From: JAOPZW01 sp963788935
GTDB lineage: Bacteria; Actinomycetota; Thermoleophilia; Solirubrobacterales; Solirubrobacteraceae
Assembly: GCA_963788935.1 (NCBI GenBank)
Contig: CAWBIM010000004.1
Coordinates: forward strand, 1,364,001-1,428,000
Direction of reading: 5' to 3'
Length of the DNA: 64,000 nt
Numbering within the stretch: the first letter of the stretch is position 1; every line of letters begins with the position of its first letter. Made by a program: the position numbers and the translations under genes. Below, piece by piece: positions 8,409 to 18,564 of this stretch. The notes beneath the pieces were generated by a model. That model did not search any database and was not told the origin of the DNA. It saw nothing but the letters and a program-made list of their open reading frames with translations.

Positions 8409-9944
8409 GCGACCTCCCGGGAGACCATCTGCGTGGACATGCCCAAGCAGGGCCCGAGGACGGCCGAGTAGCGGCCCGCCTCGCCGCCGGCGGCGACGAA
8501 GACGATGTCCTCGGGACGGTCCCACTTGGTGATCAGCTCGTCGGGGTCGGCGGCGTGGACCTGCGGCGTCGTCTCGCCGCGGCGCAGCTCGCGCGCCGGC
8601 TTGCGGATCGCCGCGAACATCGCCTCGCGCAGCCGCTGCTTGCTCCAGCCCTCGGCGGCGAACATCGCCTGGTGCTCGGGGCAGATGACGTAGACCGACG
8701 TCGCGCCGAGCGGCCACCAGTTCGGGCTCCACGTCGCGGCGCCCGCCCAGCCGAGGATCTCCGCCAGCTCCTGCGCGCTCGTCGCGCGGTGGTCGGAGAT
8801 CGACAGCGGCGCGTCGCAGCCCACCACCGAGACGACCGACGCCCCGCGCGCGAACCCGCGCTCGACGTGCAGCGCCTCCCACGGGCTGCCCGCCTCGTCC
8901 TCGGCCAGGCAGAACCCGAGCTTGCCCGGGTTGCCGAGCGTCGAGCGGTCCAGCCGGCCGGGCATCCCGCCGCCGGTCAGCGCGACGACGAGCCGCAGCG
9001 CCCGGCCGATCGTCAGGTTCGCCCGGAAGCCGGGACCGAGGACGCCCATGCCGCTGTGCACCCCGATCGCCGCCGCGACCGGGCCGCTGACGATGACGAG
9101 CTGCCCGCAGGGCTGGGTCGTGACGGCCTGCCCGTTGAGGTTGAACGCCGGGTCGAGCGCCGCCTCGACGGCCGCGACGACGACCGGGAAGTACTCCGGG
9201 CGGCAGCCCGCGAGCACCGCGCAGGCGGCGATCCGCTCGAGGGTCGCCTCGCCCAGGCCGGGCGGCACCTCGCCGAGCGACGCCTCCGGGTCGCGGCCGC
9301 CGAGCATCGCCTCCACGCGCGCGCGGGTCGGCGGGACGACGGGCAGCCCGTCGCTCCACCCGCGGTCGAACATGTCCTCCATCTCGTCCGCGGCGCCGGC
9401 GCTCTCGATCAGCGCGAGCATCTCGTCGTCGTAGGTGGACTTCGCCGCGCAGCCGGGCTTGACCCGCGGCGGCTCGTCGGTGATCTCCGGAGCGGCGGCG
9501 CCGACCGCCGCGCACGCCCGGCCGAGGAGCGCCGCCAACGCGCCGGCGTCCCAGCCGACCACGGTGTCGACGACCGACGCGTCGCGGTCGAGCAGGACCG
9601 TCGTCGGCAGGCTCTCGAGCGCCGTACGCGCGCGACGTGTCGTACGGCGCGGGCTCCGCGAGCACCGTGCCCGTGAAGCGCGCGTCGCGCGCGACCCGGG
9701 CCGCGGTGTCGAGCGGGTCCTCGAAGACGACCGCGAGCGCGACCCCGGCGTCGCGCAGCGGCGCCACGACCGGCGCGAGGCGGCGCAGGGCCAGCGCGCA
9801 CGTCGGGCACTCCTCCGAGGCGAAGACGACGAGCGCCGGGCCGTCCGCGACGAGGTCGTCCAGGCCGACCGACCCGCCGGTCGTGCTCGGCAGCGTGAAG
9901 GACGGTGCGCGGGGCGGGGACGCCTGGTCGGCCACGGTCGCCAC
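8396..9944 (-). CDS. Thioredoxin-fold N-terminal domain fused to a domain of unknown function; one frameshift
   Basis: About 515 residues. Residues 1-120 look like a peroxiredoxin/TlpA domain: APSFTLPSTTGGSVGLDDL, then VVFASEECPTCALALRRL with a CPTC redox pair. The frame breaks near 9622, and the adjacent frame resumes with ALESLPTTVLLDRDASVVD, the expected cis-Pro region of a thioredoxin fold. After it comes a domain of about 380 residues with WSDGLPVVPPTRARVEAML, AACAVLAGCRPEYFPVV, FNLNGQAVTTQPCGQL and CPEHQAMFAAEGWSK. It is rich in conserved Cys and Pro and has no function I can name. The 3' end overlaps the selenoprotein start, so the two are coupled; a redox partnership is inferred. Confidence 0.72.
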
Positions 9945-10009
9945 ACCGTATAGCGCCGCGCTGACCGGCTCGGTTCGTCCCGGGCGCCCGCGGCAATATC
10001 CTCGTCGGC

Positions 10010-10990
10010 ATGGCTGAGCCCACCAGCCGCCGCGGCTTCCTGCGCGCGCTCGTGCGCAACGCGGGCGAGGCGATCGTCGACGCCACCGGCGTCGCGCGCG
10101 ACGACGAGGCCGAACCGCCGCCGCGCCGCCCCGCGCCGCAGGCCCCCGTCGACGCCGCCGCCGCGTCCCCGCCGCCGGTGCTCAGCCAGGCGCCGCCGGT
10201 CACCCGGACGCTGAGCATCGACGAGGTCCTCGACCTCGCCGCCGAGGAGGGGCTCGAGGGACGCGGCGACGCGCTGCGCGACCTCGCGCGCACGAGCACC
10301 CGCCTGACGCCCGCGCTCGAGGCCCCGGCGACGTCGACCGTGGGCCGCGCGGAGGCGACCGCCCAGCGCGACGGCACGGTCGCCACGATCGCCGAGATCG
10401 ACCTCACCGACCCGGCGCTGGCCGGCGGCGCGCTGCCCGACAGCGGCCGCCTCGTGGTGCGCATCGTCGTCCCCCGCCGCTCGCCGGTCGCCCGGTGCGG
10501 CCGCGCCCAGGTGAGCGTCGCGCCCGGCGAGCCGGCGCTCGAGGGACTGCCGGTCCTGCTCTCGACCGAGGTGACCCTCCCGCGGGTCTGGGCCGCCCCG
10601 GTGCGGGCCCTGGAGCTCGACGACGACGAGCACGAGCGCTACGTGCGCCTGCGCGAGCGCGTCGCCGACCTGCAGGGCGTGACGGCCGACGACGACGGCG
10701 CCGACGGCGTCGCCCGCCATCACCTGCTCGGCTACCCGACGGAGACGTCGGGGACGATGCCGCTTGTGTGCGAGCTCGTCGCGCGCGGGCTCGACCCCGA
10801 CACCCCGCCCGGCGACGTCCCGGAGGAGGTCGTCGCGGCGTCGGGGCGGTGGCGGCTGCTGCTGCAGGTGACGCAGGCCGAGCGCTCGGGCGTCATCGTC
10901 GGCGCCGGCGTCACCCGGCTCTTCCTGTGGATCAGCGAGGAGCGGCTCGCCCGCCACGACTTCTCCGAGGTCTGGGCGATCGCCCGCTGA
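10010..10990 (+). CDS. DUF1963-like protein with twin-arginine N-terminus
   Basis: A 326-residue protein. The N-terminus carries SRRGFLRALVRNAG, a twin-arginine-like motif, but no strong hydrophobic core follows, so export is uncertain. Residues 35-70 are a Pro/Ala linker. The C-terminal half matches the DUF1963 (YwqG-like) pattern: HHLLGYPTETSGTM near residue 240, a WRLLLQV strand, and the end LFLWISEERLARHDFSEVW. The fold is known in YwqG, but the role is unknown. It is divergent from the thioredoxin-fusion gene across 65 bases that should hold both promoters. Confidence 0.7.
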   Translation: MAEPTSRRGFLRALVRNAGEAIVDATGVARDDEAEPPPRRPAPQAPVDAAAASPPPVLSQAPPVTRTLSIDEVLDLAAEEGLEGRGDALRDLARTSTRLTPALEAPATSTVGRAEATAQRDGTVATIAEIDLTDPALAGGALPDSGRLVVRIVVPRRSPVARCGRAQVSVAPGEPALEGLPVLLSTEVTLPRVWAAPVRALELDDDEHERYVRLRERVADLQGVTADDDGADGVARHHLLGYPTETSGTMPLVCELVARGLDPDTPPGDVPEEVVAASGRWRLLLQVTQAERSGVIVGAGVTRLFLWISEERLARHDFSEVWAIAR

Positions 10991-11038
10991 GCGGCGGCGC
11001 CGGCCCGCGGCGCCGAGCCCCGACGTATCATCCGTTGC

Positions 11039-13552
11039 ATGGCGAGTGCAACGCGCGCGGCGCGGCCGGCCGACCCCGCGCCGGCGCACGCCGAGCCGAT
11101 CGCGACGGTGTGGGAGCGCACGGGCAGTCGCCCGGAGGGACTGACGCCCGAGGAGGTCGCGCAGCGCCCCGCCCCCGCCGCGGAACGCCCCGAGCAGAGC
11201 CAGGTCGCCGCCGTCCTCGAGGAGGTCGTCGAGTCCCTCGCCGAGCCGCTCATGCTGCTGCTGATCCTCGTCGGCGTGCTGTCGGCGATCTTCGGCGAGC
11301 TGCGCGACGCGATCGCGATCTTCATCGTCATCGTGCTGATCGGGGCCGTCGAGGCGATCTCCGAGGTCCGGGCGAAGCGCGCGCTGCACGCGCTGCGCGA
11401 TCTGAGCGCCCCGAACGCCATCGTCCGGCGAGCGGGTGCCGTGCAGGCCATCCCCGTCGGCGCCGTCGTCGTCGGCGACGTGCTGCTCGTCGAGGCCGGC
11501 AGCGTCGTCACGGGCGACGCCCGCGTCGTCGAGGCCGACGGCCTGGCCGCGGACGAGGCCCGGCTGACGGGCGAGCCCGTGTCGGCGGCCAAGGGGCCCG
11601 AGCCGGTGGCCGCCGACGCACCGCTCGCCGAGCGCTCGTCGCTGCTGCACGCCGGGACCGCGGTCGTGGCCGGCGTCGGCGAGGGCGTGGTCGTGGCGCT
11701 CGGCACCGACACGGAGATCGGGCGTCTCGGGCGGCTCGTCCGGGAGGCCAAGGAACCGCCGACGCCGCTGCAGCGCGCGATGGCCGAGCTGGCCCGCGCG
11801 GCGCTCGTCGTCGCCGTGGCGGCGTGTGTGCTCGTGCCGCTCATCGGCGTGCTCCGCGGCCAATCGGCGCGCGAGATGCTGCTCTCGGGGCTGACCCTGG
11901 CGTTCGCGACGATCCCCGAGGAGCTGCCGATCCTCGTGACGGCGCTCGTCGCGCTCGGCGGCCTGCGCCTGGCCGAGCACGGGGTCCTGCTGCGCCGCCT
12001 GCGCGCCGCCGAGGCCGTCGGCGCGATCACGGTGCTGCTCGCCGACAAGACGGGCACGCTCACCGAGAACCGGCTCGAGATCGAGGACATCGAGGGCGAC
12101 CGCGAGCACGTGCTGACCGTCGCCGCCGCGGCGCACGGGGCCGCGGCCGCGCAGGACCCGGTCGATCGCGCGCTCGCCGATGCCGCCGGCGTGCGCCCGC
12201 CGAGCGAGCGCCTGGCCCGCTATCCGTTCGACCCCGTGCGCAAGCGCGAGAGCGCGGTGTGGCGCGACGCCGAAGGCGCGTGGGTCGCCGTGAAGGGGGC
12301 GCCCGAGGCCGTGCTCGAGGCGTGCGCGATGCCCGAGAGCGAGCGCGCGTCCGCGCTCGCGCGCGTCGCCCGGCTGGCCGACGACGGGCTGCGGGTCATC
12401 GCCGTGGCCGAGCGGCGCGGCGGCGCGGCGCCGGGCGACGTCGCGGAGGCCGAGCGCGACCTCGACCTCGTCGGGCTCGCCGCGTTCCGCGACCCGCTGC
12501 GGCCCGGCGTGGGCCAGGCCGTCGCCGACCTCGCCCACGCGGGCGTGCGGACGATCGTCGTCAGCGGCGACCATCCCGAGACGGTCGCCGCGACCGCCCG
12601 CGAGGCCGGGATCCACGCGTCCGAGGTGCTGCACGGCGGCGCCCGGCTCGACGCGCTCGACGACGAGCAGCTCGGCGAGCGACTGCGCGGCGAGGCGGTC
12701 ATCGCCCGCGCCACGCCCGAGGACAAGCTGCGGCTCGTGCGGGTCCTGCAGGAGCGCGGCGAGGCGGTGGCCGTCACCGGCGACGGCGTGAACGACGCCC
12801 CGGCCCTCGCGGCCGCGAACGTCGGCATCGCCATGGGCGCGCGCGGCACCGATCTCGCCCGTGAGGCGTCGGACCTCGTGCTCGTCGACGACGCCTACCC
12901 GACGATCGTCGGCGCGGTCGAGGGCGGCCGCGGCCTGGCCTCCCAGCTGCGGCGGTCGGTCGCGTTCTACCTCGGCGCGAAGCTCGCGCTCGTCGTGATC
13001 ATCGCGATCCCGCTGGTGCTCGGGCTGCCGGCCCCGTTCCACCCGGTCCACATCGTCCTGCTCGAGCTCTTCATGGACGTCGGGGCGTCGATCGCCTTCG
13101 TCTCCGAGCCGCAGGCGCCGGGGACGATGGACCAGGGCCCGCGTGACCCGGCGCGCCGGTTCCTCGACGGGACCCAGCTCACCGCCCTGTCGCTCACGAC
13201 CGTGGCGATGACCGCCGCGGTGCTCCCCACGTACCTCATCGTCCACTCGCGGTGGGGCACCGACACGGCGGTCGCGGCGGCCGTGGCCGGGTGGTTCATC
13301 GCCCACGTCGCCGTCGCGTGGAGCCTGCGCGCCCGGCCGGGCCTGCCGCTGCGGCGCAACGTCGCGTTCCCGCTGTGGGCGCTGCTCGCGGTCGCGACCG
13401 CGGTCGTGCTCTCGCTCACCCCGGCCGGCGCGACGCTCGGCGTCGACCCGATGACGGCGGGCGCGACCGCGGTCATGCTGGCGGTCGCCGCGGCGGGGGT
13501 GGCGATCGCCGCGGTCGGGCGCGGCGCACTGGCGCTCTCCCGGCGGTTGTAG
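11039..13552 (+). CDS. P2-type cation-transporting ATPase
   Basis: An 837-residue P-type ATPase that pumps cations across the membrane. Signatures: actuator region LTGEPV near residue 179, FATIPEELPILVTALVALGG in M4 (the PEEL motif of Ca2+/Mn2+-type P2 pumps), phosphorylation motif DKTGTLT with Asp336, GDGVNDAPAL near 580, and a C-terminal cation-ATPase membrane domain of six segments (HPVHIVLLELFMDVGAS). The N-terminus has the usual cation-ATPase leader, and there is no heavy-metal-binding domain. Probable substrates are Ca2+ or Mg2+; the sequence does not decide. Full length. It stands alone as a transcription unit. Confidence 0.88.
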   Translation: MASATRAARPADPAPAHAEPIATVWERTGSRPEGLTPEEVAQRPAPAAERPEQSQVAAVLEEVVESLAEPLMLLLILVGVLSAIFGELRDAIAIFIVIVLIGAVEAISEVRAKRALHALRDLSAPNAIVRRAGAVQAIPVGAVVVGDVLLVEAGSVVTGDARVVEADGLAADEARLTGEPVSAAKGPEPVAADAPLAERSSLLHAGTAVVAGVGEGVVVALGTDTEIGRLGRLVREAKEPPTPLQRAMAELARAALVVAVAACVLVPLIGVLRGQSAREMLLSGLTLAFATIPEELPILVTALVALGGLRLAEHGVLLRRLRAAEAVGAITVLLADKTGTLTENRLEIEDIEGDREHVLTVAAAAHGAAAAQDPVDRALADAAGVRPPSERLARYPFDPVRKRESAVWRDAEGAWVAVKGAPEAVLEACAMPESERASALARVARLADDGLRVIAVAERRGGAAPGDVAEAERDLDLVGLAAFRDPLRPGVGQAVADLAHAGVRTIVVSGDHPETVAATAREAGIHASEVLHGGARLDALDDEQLGERLRGEAVIARATPEDKLRLVRVLQERGEAVAVTGDGVNDAPALAAANVGIAMGARGTDLAREASDLVLVDDAYPTIVGAVEGGRGLASQLRRSVAFYLGAKLALVVIIAIPLVLGLPAPFHPVHIVLLELFMDVGASIAFVSEPQAPGTMDQGPRDPARRFLDGTQLTALSLTTVAMTAAVLPTYLIVHSRWGTDTAVAAAVAGWFIAHVAVAWSLRARPGLPLRRNVAFPLWALLAVATAVVLSLTPAGATLGVDPMTAGATAVMLAVAAAGVAIAAVGRGALALSRRL

Positions 13553-13573
13553 CGGTCCGCCGGCCCACCGCGC

Positions 13574-13591
13574 ACGGCGTCTCCGCGCCGT
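13574..13591. terminator. Short GC hairpin after the P-type ATPase gene
   Basis: ACGGCG and CGCCGT pair around a 6-base loop, about 22 bases after the stop codon. There is no T-tract, so this is a weak terminator candidate only. Confidence 0.25.
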
Positions 13592-13611
13592 CGCGGGCAT
13601 AGACTCGGCCG

Positions 13612-14603
13612 GTGGCGGCATCGGCGCAGCTCGGCTCCGAGGTCACGGGGCATGCGCCGGCCGGACCGGTCGATGGCGCGCCGGCGACGCCCGTGCGCCG
13701 CGAGCCGCATCGTGCGCTCGTCGTCGGGGCGCCGGTCGTCTACGTCGTCGCGCTCGCGGTCTTCGTCCTCAGCTGGGGGCTCCCGCTCGCCCACGACCAG
13801 CTGTTCCTCTGGCTGCTGCTCGGCCTGGCCGCGTTCAGCGTCCCCGCGTGGCGGTCGTGGGGGGCGATGCTGCTCGCGTGGCTGCCGTGGCTCGGCCTGC
13901 TCGTCGTCTACGACGAGCTGCGCGGCGCGGTGTCGGTGCTCCCCGCCGAACGCGCACGTCGTCCCGCAGATCGCGGTCGACCGGTGGCTCGGGGGCGGCG
14001 TGGTCCCGACCGAGTGGCTGCAGCGCGAGCTGTGGCGCCCCGGCCACCTGCCCTGGTACGACCTCGCCGTCTGGGCCGTGTACCTGACGCACTTCTTCGC
14101 CGTGTGGCTGGTCGCCGCGATGCTGTGGCGCCGGTCCCGCGACCGGTTCGGCCGCTACGCGGTGGTCACGATCGTCCTGACCCTGGCCGCGTTCCTCGTC
14201 TACTGGCGCTTCCCCGCGCAGCCGCCGTGGCTGGCGGCCGATCTCGGCCACACCGGGCCGGTCGACCGGATCGTGCCCGAGGTGTGGGACCGCCTCGGCG
14301 TCTCCTCGATGGAGTCCGTCTACGAGAACGGGAACCTCGTCAACACGGTCGCGGCGATGCCGTCGCTGCACGCCGCGTACCCGTTCATGCTGCTGCTGTT
14401 CTTCTGGCCGGCGGGATGGGCCGTCCGCGCCGGCCTCGGCGCTCTACACGCTGGCGATGGCGTTCGCGCTCGTCTACGGCGGCGAGCACTTCATCGCCGA
14501 CATCCTCGCCGGGTGGGCGCTCGCGGCCCTCGCGTTCGCCGCGGTCGAGGTCGCCCGGCGGGCGGCCCTCGTCAGACGCTCCCCACCCGCACGAGCGACT
14601 TGA
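13612..14603 (+). CDS. PAP2-superfamily membrane phosphatase (inositolphosphotransferase type), two frameshifts
   Basis: Membrane enzyme of about 330 residues with six hydrophobic segments. Catalytic signatures are GNLVNTVAAMPSLHAAYPF (phosphatase motif 2 with the conserved SLHAAYP) and GGEHFIADILAGW (motif 3 with the active-site His and Asp). The longer N-terminal part and the motif spacing suit the Aur1/Ipt1-like PAP2 subgroup acting on lipid phosphates. The frame breaks near 13948 (after VLPAER, resuming HVVPQIAVDRWLGGG) and near 14445 (resuming LYTLAMAFALVYGG). GTG 13612 is the likely start. The 3' end overlaps the convergent alcohol dehydrogenase gene by about 30 bases. Confidence 0.75.
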
Positions 14604-15609
14604 TCGCGCGGCGCTCGTCCATCGCGGCGTAGGCGTCGGCGATGCCCTCGAGGTCGGTCTCGTGGTCCAGCACGCGGCCGGGATCGATCCGGCCCTCCAG
14701 GACGTCGGGCAGCAGGTCGGGGATGTACGCGCGGGCCGGCGCCGAGCCGCCGCGGACGCCCTTGTTGCGGAAGAACATCTCGCCGATCGGCAGCTCGACG
14801 CCGTGCGGCACGCCGACGTAGCCGACCATCGAGCCCGGCCGCGCGATCGACAGCGCCGTCTGCATCGCCTGGCCGGTGCCCACGCACTCGAGCGTGGCGT
14901 CGACCCCGACGCCGGCGGTGAGCGCCATCACGGCCTCGGTGGCCGCCTCGCCGCGCTCCTCGACGAGGTCGGTGGCGCCGAACTCGCGCGCGACCTCCTG
15001 GCGGGCCGGGTTGCGGCTCAACGCGATGACCCGGTCGGCCCCGAGCCGCTTGGCGGCCAGGACGCCGCACAGGCCGACGGCGCCGTCGCCGACCACGGCC
15101 ACCGTGGCCCCGGCCCGCACGTCCGCGCACACGGCGGCGTGGTGGCCGGTCGCCATGACGTCCGACAGGCTCAGCAGCGAGGAAAGCATCTCCTCCGAGT
15201 GCCCGGAGCCGGGCACCGTCACCAGCGAGCCGTCGGCGAGCGGGACGCGCACCGCCTCGCCCTGGCCGCCGTCGCCGTTTGCCGGGTAGAAGCCGCCGGC
15301 GACGCACGCGGACGTGATGCCGTGCCGGCAGTGCGGGCACGTGCCGTCGCTGAACGCGAACGGCGCGATGACGAAGTCGCCGCGCTTCACGTTCGCGACG
15401 TCGGCACCCACGTCCTCGACGACGCCGATGAACTCGTGGCCGATCGGGCCGGGCGCGAACGGCGAGTCGCCGCGGTAGTACCAGAGGTCCGAGCCACAGA
15501 CGCAGGCGAGGACGACTCGCACGATCGCGTCGGTCGGCGCGACGATGACCGGGTCGGGCCGGTCGCCGGCCTCGACGCGGTGGGGTTCGATGAAGAGGGC
15601 TGCACGCAT
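14572..15609 (-). CDS. Zinc-dependent alcohol dehydrogenase (MDR family)
   Basis: A 345-residue medium-chain dehydrogenase/reductase. Catalytic-zinc region: VCGSDLWYYRG (Cys near residue 38) and GHEFIGVVEDVG (His-Glu near 58). The structural-zinc loop has CPHCRHGITSAC, which gives only three cysteines. The NAD(P) fold shows VAVVGDGAVGLCGVLAAKRLGA near residue 170. Substrate unknown; the sequence is close to threonine/sorbitol dehydrogenase-like members. ATG 15609 was chosen over upstream in-frame starts because the protein then begins at the conserved MRAALF strand. Divergent from a MmyB-type regulator that may control it. Confidence 0.85.
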   Translation of the reverse strand: MRAALFIEPHRVEAGDRPDPVIVAPTDAIVRVVLACVCGSDLWYYRGDSPFAPGPIGHEFIGVVEDVGADVANVKRGDFVIAPFAFSDGTCPHCRHGITSACVAGGFYPANGDGGQGEAVRVPLADGSLVTVPGSGHSEEMLSSLLSLSDVMATGHHAAVCADVRAGATVAVVGDGAVGLCGVLAAKRLGADRVIALSRNPARQEVAREFGATDLVEERGEAATEAVMALTAGVGVDATLECVGTGQAMQTALSIARPGSMVGYVGVPHGVELPIGEMFFRNKGVRGGSAPARAYIPDLLPDVLEGRIDPGRVLDHETDLEGIADAYAAMDERRAIKSLVRVGSV

Positions 15610-15715
15610 GGCCCCTACGAAAGCGCACGGAACGCGATCGTGGGAGGCCCTGTGAGAGGGGTACCAGCAGGGCACCCCACCCCGGCCGGATCCGCTCTAC
15701 GGTGTGAACGAGGCC

Positions 15716-16604
15716 ATGCCCGACGAGACGCCCACCAACGACATCGCCGAGTTCCTGACGACGAGGCGCGCGAGGATCACGCCCGCGCAGGCCGGCCTGC
15801 CGAGCTACGGGGCGCGGCGGGTGCCCGGGCTGCGGCGCGAGGAGGTCGCCTCGCTGGCCGGCGTCAGCGTCGAGTACTACCGACGCCTGGAGCGCGGCAA
15901 CGTCAGCGGGGTCTCCGAGCTCGTCCTCGAGGCGCTCGCAGGAGCGCTCCAGCTCGACGAGGCCGAGCGTGCGCACCTCTTCGATCTCGCCCGCGCCGCC
16001 GGGCGGGTGCGGTCCGAGGCGCGTGCGGCCGATCAAGCACCGCATCCGCCCCGTCGTCCAGCGGATCCTCGACCAGGTCGGCGCGCCCGCGACCGTGCGC
16101 AACGCCCGCCTCGACTACGTCGGGGCCAACGCGCTCGGCCGGGCGCTGTACGCGCCGCTGTTCGACAGCCGCGAGCAGCCGGCCAACAGCGCCCGTTTCA
16201 CCTTCCTCGACGCCGCGGCCGTCGACTTCTACCCCGACTGGGATCGCGTGGCCACCGAGCTCGTCGCGCACCTGCGCTCCGAGGCCGGGCGCAATCCCTA
16301 CGACCGCCAGCTGTCGGATCTCGTCGGCGAGCTGTCGACCCGCAGCGACGAGTTCCGCGTCCGCTGGGCGGCGCACAACGTGCGCTTCCACCGCACGGGC
16401 ACCAAGCGCATCCACCATCCGGTCGTCGGTGAGCTCGAGCTCAGCTACGAGTCGATGGAGCTCAGCGCCGACGACGGGCTGAGCGTGGCGATCTTCACCG
16501 CCGAGCCCGGCTCGGCGTCGCAGCAGGCGCTCGACCTGCTGGCAAGTTGGACGGCGACGCCCGACGTCGCCGAGAGTCGCCCGCGCGAGACGCGCGAGCG
16601 CTAG
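15716..16604 (+). CDS. XRE-family regulator with MmyB-like ligand domain, frameshifted
   Basis: About 296 residues. The N-terminal helix-turn-helix shows VPGLRREEVASLAGVSVEYY then RLERGNVSGVSELVLEALAG, the standard form of this actinobacterial family. After LFDLARAAG the frame breaks near 16020, and the adjacent frame continues with the ligand-binding domain: IRPVVQRILDQVGAPATVRN, then DYVGANALGRALYAPLF and the C-terminal SQQALDLLASW. These regulators usually control the adjacent divergent short-chain or alcohol dehydrogenase gene, here the one at 14572-15609. An in-frame GTG at 15704 is an alternative start. Confidence 0.8.
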
Positions 16605-16634
16605 ACAAACCCGACCCGAGAAGAGCCCAGGACG

Positions 16635-17529
16635 ATGACCCCTGCGACGACCCCTGCCCTGACCCTGAACAACGGCGTCACGCTGCCCGCCCTCGGCTTC
16701 GGCGTGTTCCAGAGCCCGCCCGAGGAGACCACGGCCGCCGTCGAGGCGGCGCTGCGGGCCGGCTACCGGCTGATCGACACGGCCGCCGCCTACGGCAACG
16801 AGCGCGAGGTCGGCGAGGCGGTGCGCGCCTCAGGTCTCGACCGCTCCGAGGTGTTCCTGGAGACGAAGATCTGGATCTCCGACTACGGCTACGACGAGAC
16901 GCTGCACGGGTTCGAGAAGAGCGCCGGCAAGCTCGGCGTCGAGCAGATCGACCTGCTGATCCTCCACCAGGCGCTGCCCTCGGCGTTCGACCGGACCCTC
17001 GAGGCCTACCGGGCCTTGGAGACCCTGCTGGCCGACGGCAGGGTCCGCGCGATCGGCGTCAGCAACTTCATGGTCGAGCACCTCACGCGGCTGCTCGAGC
17101 AGGCGACCGTCGTGCCGGCCGTCAACCAGATCGAGGTCCACCCCTACTTCGCCCAGGCCGACGTGCAGGCCTTCGGCGCCGAGCACGGGATCCTCACGCA
17201 GGCGTGGTCGCCGATCGGCGGCATCACCTTCTACCGCGACGGCCGAGCACACCAGCACGTTGGAGGACCCCGTCATCGTCGAGATCGCCCGGGCGCACGG
17301 CAAGAGCCCCGCCCAGGTGATGCTCCGCTGGGGCCTCCAGCACGGGCGCTCGGTCATCCCGAAGTCCACCAAGCCCAAGCGGATCGCCGAGAACATCGAC
17401 GTCTTCGACTTCGAGCTCTCGGCCGACGAGCTGACCGCGATCGACGGCCTCGACACCGGCCGCCGCGGCGGACCGGAGCCCGAGGCCATCACGCTCGAGG
17501 CCTTCGGCCGCGACATCCCGGAGGCCTGA
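16635..17529 (+). CDS. Aldo/keto reductase, 2,5-diketogluconate reductase type, frameshifted
   Basis: NADPH-dependent carbonyl reductase, about 297 residues. Family signatures: LPALGFGVFQSP (residues 17-28), GYRLIDTAAAYGNEREVGEA with catalytic Asp and Tyr, FLETKIW with catalytic Lys, LILHQALP (His replaced at the usual WP position), AIGVSNF, and near the C-terminus VIPKSTKPKRIAENIDVFDF (cofactor binding). The frame breaks near 17243, between FYRDG and TLEDPVIVEIA, by one base. It starts 31 bases after the regulator stop and is followed after 3 bases by a second aldo/keto reductase, so the three genes and the cupin probably form one transcript. Confidence 0.85.
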
Positions 17530-17532
17530 TCC

Positions 17533-18549
17533 ATGGAATACCGCCCGCTCGGACGCACCGGCGTCCAGGTCTCGAAGCTCTGCCTCGGCACGATGATGTT
17601 CGGCGCCTGGGGCAACACCGACCACGACGACTCGACCCGGATCATCCACCGCGCGCTGGACGCGGGGATCAACTTCGTCGACACCGCCGACGTCTACTCC
17701 GCGGGCGAGTCGGAGGAGATCGTCGGCAAGGCGCTCAAGGATCGCCGCGACGACGTCGTCCTGGCGACGAAGTTCTGGGGGCCGATGGGCGACGACCCCA
17801 ACCGCCGCGGCGTCTCGCGCCGCTGGATCATCGCCGAGGTCGAGAGCTCGCTGCGGCGGCTAGGCACCGACTGGATCGACCTCTACCAGATGCACCGCCC
17901 CGACCCGGAGACGGACATCGACGAGACGCTCGGCGCGCTGACGGACCTCGTCCGGCAGGGCAAGGTCCGCTACATCGGCTCGTCGTCGTTCTCGGGCGGC
18001 GAGATCGTCGAGGCGCAGTGGGCGGCGCGCGACCGCGGGCTCGAGCGCTTCCGCACCGAGCAGCCGCCGTACTCGCTGCTCGTCCGCGGGATCGAGCTCG
18101 ACGTCCTGCCGACCGCCCGGCGCCACGGCATGGGGATCCTCACCTACAGCCCGCTCTCCGGGGGCTGGCTGTCGGGCAACTGGACCGCCGACAGCTCGCC
18201 GACGTCGCCGGCCCGCCAGCGGCTGGCGGCGCGCTTCGACATGGCGCTGCCCGAGAACCAGCGCAAGCTCGAGGCGGTCGAGCAGCTCGCGCAGGTCGCC
18301 GACGACGCCGGCGTGTCGCTCATCGAGCTCGCCATCGCGTTCGTCGTGAACCACCCGGCCGTGACCTCGGCGATCATCGGCCCGCGCACGATGGAGCAGC
18401 TCGACAGCCAGCTGCCCGCCGCCGACGTCGTGCTCGACCCGGCGATCCTCGACCGGATCGACGCGATCGTCCGCCCCGGCGTCAACCTCAATCCCGCCGA
18501 CACCAGCTACGGCGAGCAGGTCCTCGCGCCCGAGCTGCGGCGGCGCTAG
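17533..18549 (+). CDS. Aldo/keto reductase (Tas/YajO-like)
   Basis: A 338-residue aldo/keto reductase of the group that includes Tas, YajO and voltage-channel beta-subunit-like proteins. Signatures: MEYRPLGRTGVQVSKLCLGT, FVDTADVYSAGESEEIVGKA with catalytic Asp and Tyr, VVLATKFWG with Lys, LYQMHRPDP with His, YIGSSSF, and a C-terminal AIIGPRTMEQLDSQL that binds the NADPH phosphate. Intact reading frame and normal length. Physiological substrate unknown. The start lies 4 bases after the previous stop. Confidence 0.88.
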   Translation: MEYRPLGRTGVQVSKLCLGTMMFGAWGNTDHDDSTRIIHRALDAGINFVDTADVYSAGESEEIVGKALKDRRDDVVLATKFWGPMGDDPNRRGVSRRWIIAEVESSLRRLGTDWIDLYQMHRPDPETDIDETLGALTDLVRQGKVRYIGSSSFSGGEIVEAQWAARDRGLERFRTEQPPYSLLVRGIELDVLPTARRHGMGILTYSPLSGGWLSGNWTADSSPTSPARQRLAARFDMALPENQRKLEAVEQLAQVADDAGVSLIELAIAFVVNHPAVTSAIIGPRTMEQLDSQLPAADVVLDPAILDRIDAIVRPGVNLNPADTSYGEQVLAPELRRR

Positions 18550-18564
18550 ACCGCAAGGAGCCTC

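Noticed and set aside
8396..13621. A 1741-codon open frame on the minus strand
   Set aside because: Only its last 1.2 kb (8396-9620) is coding; the rest is antisense to the DUF1963 and P-type ATPase genes and open only because high GC removes stops.
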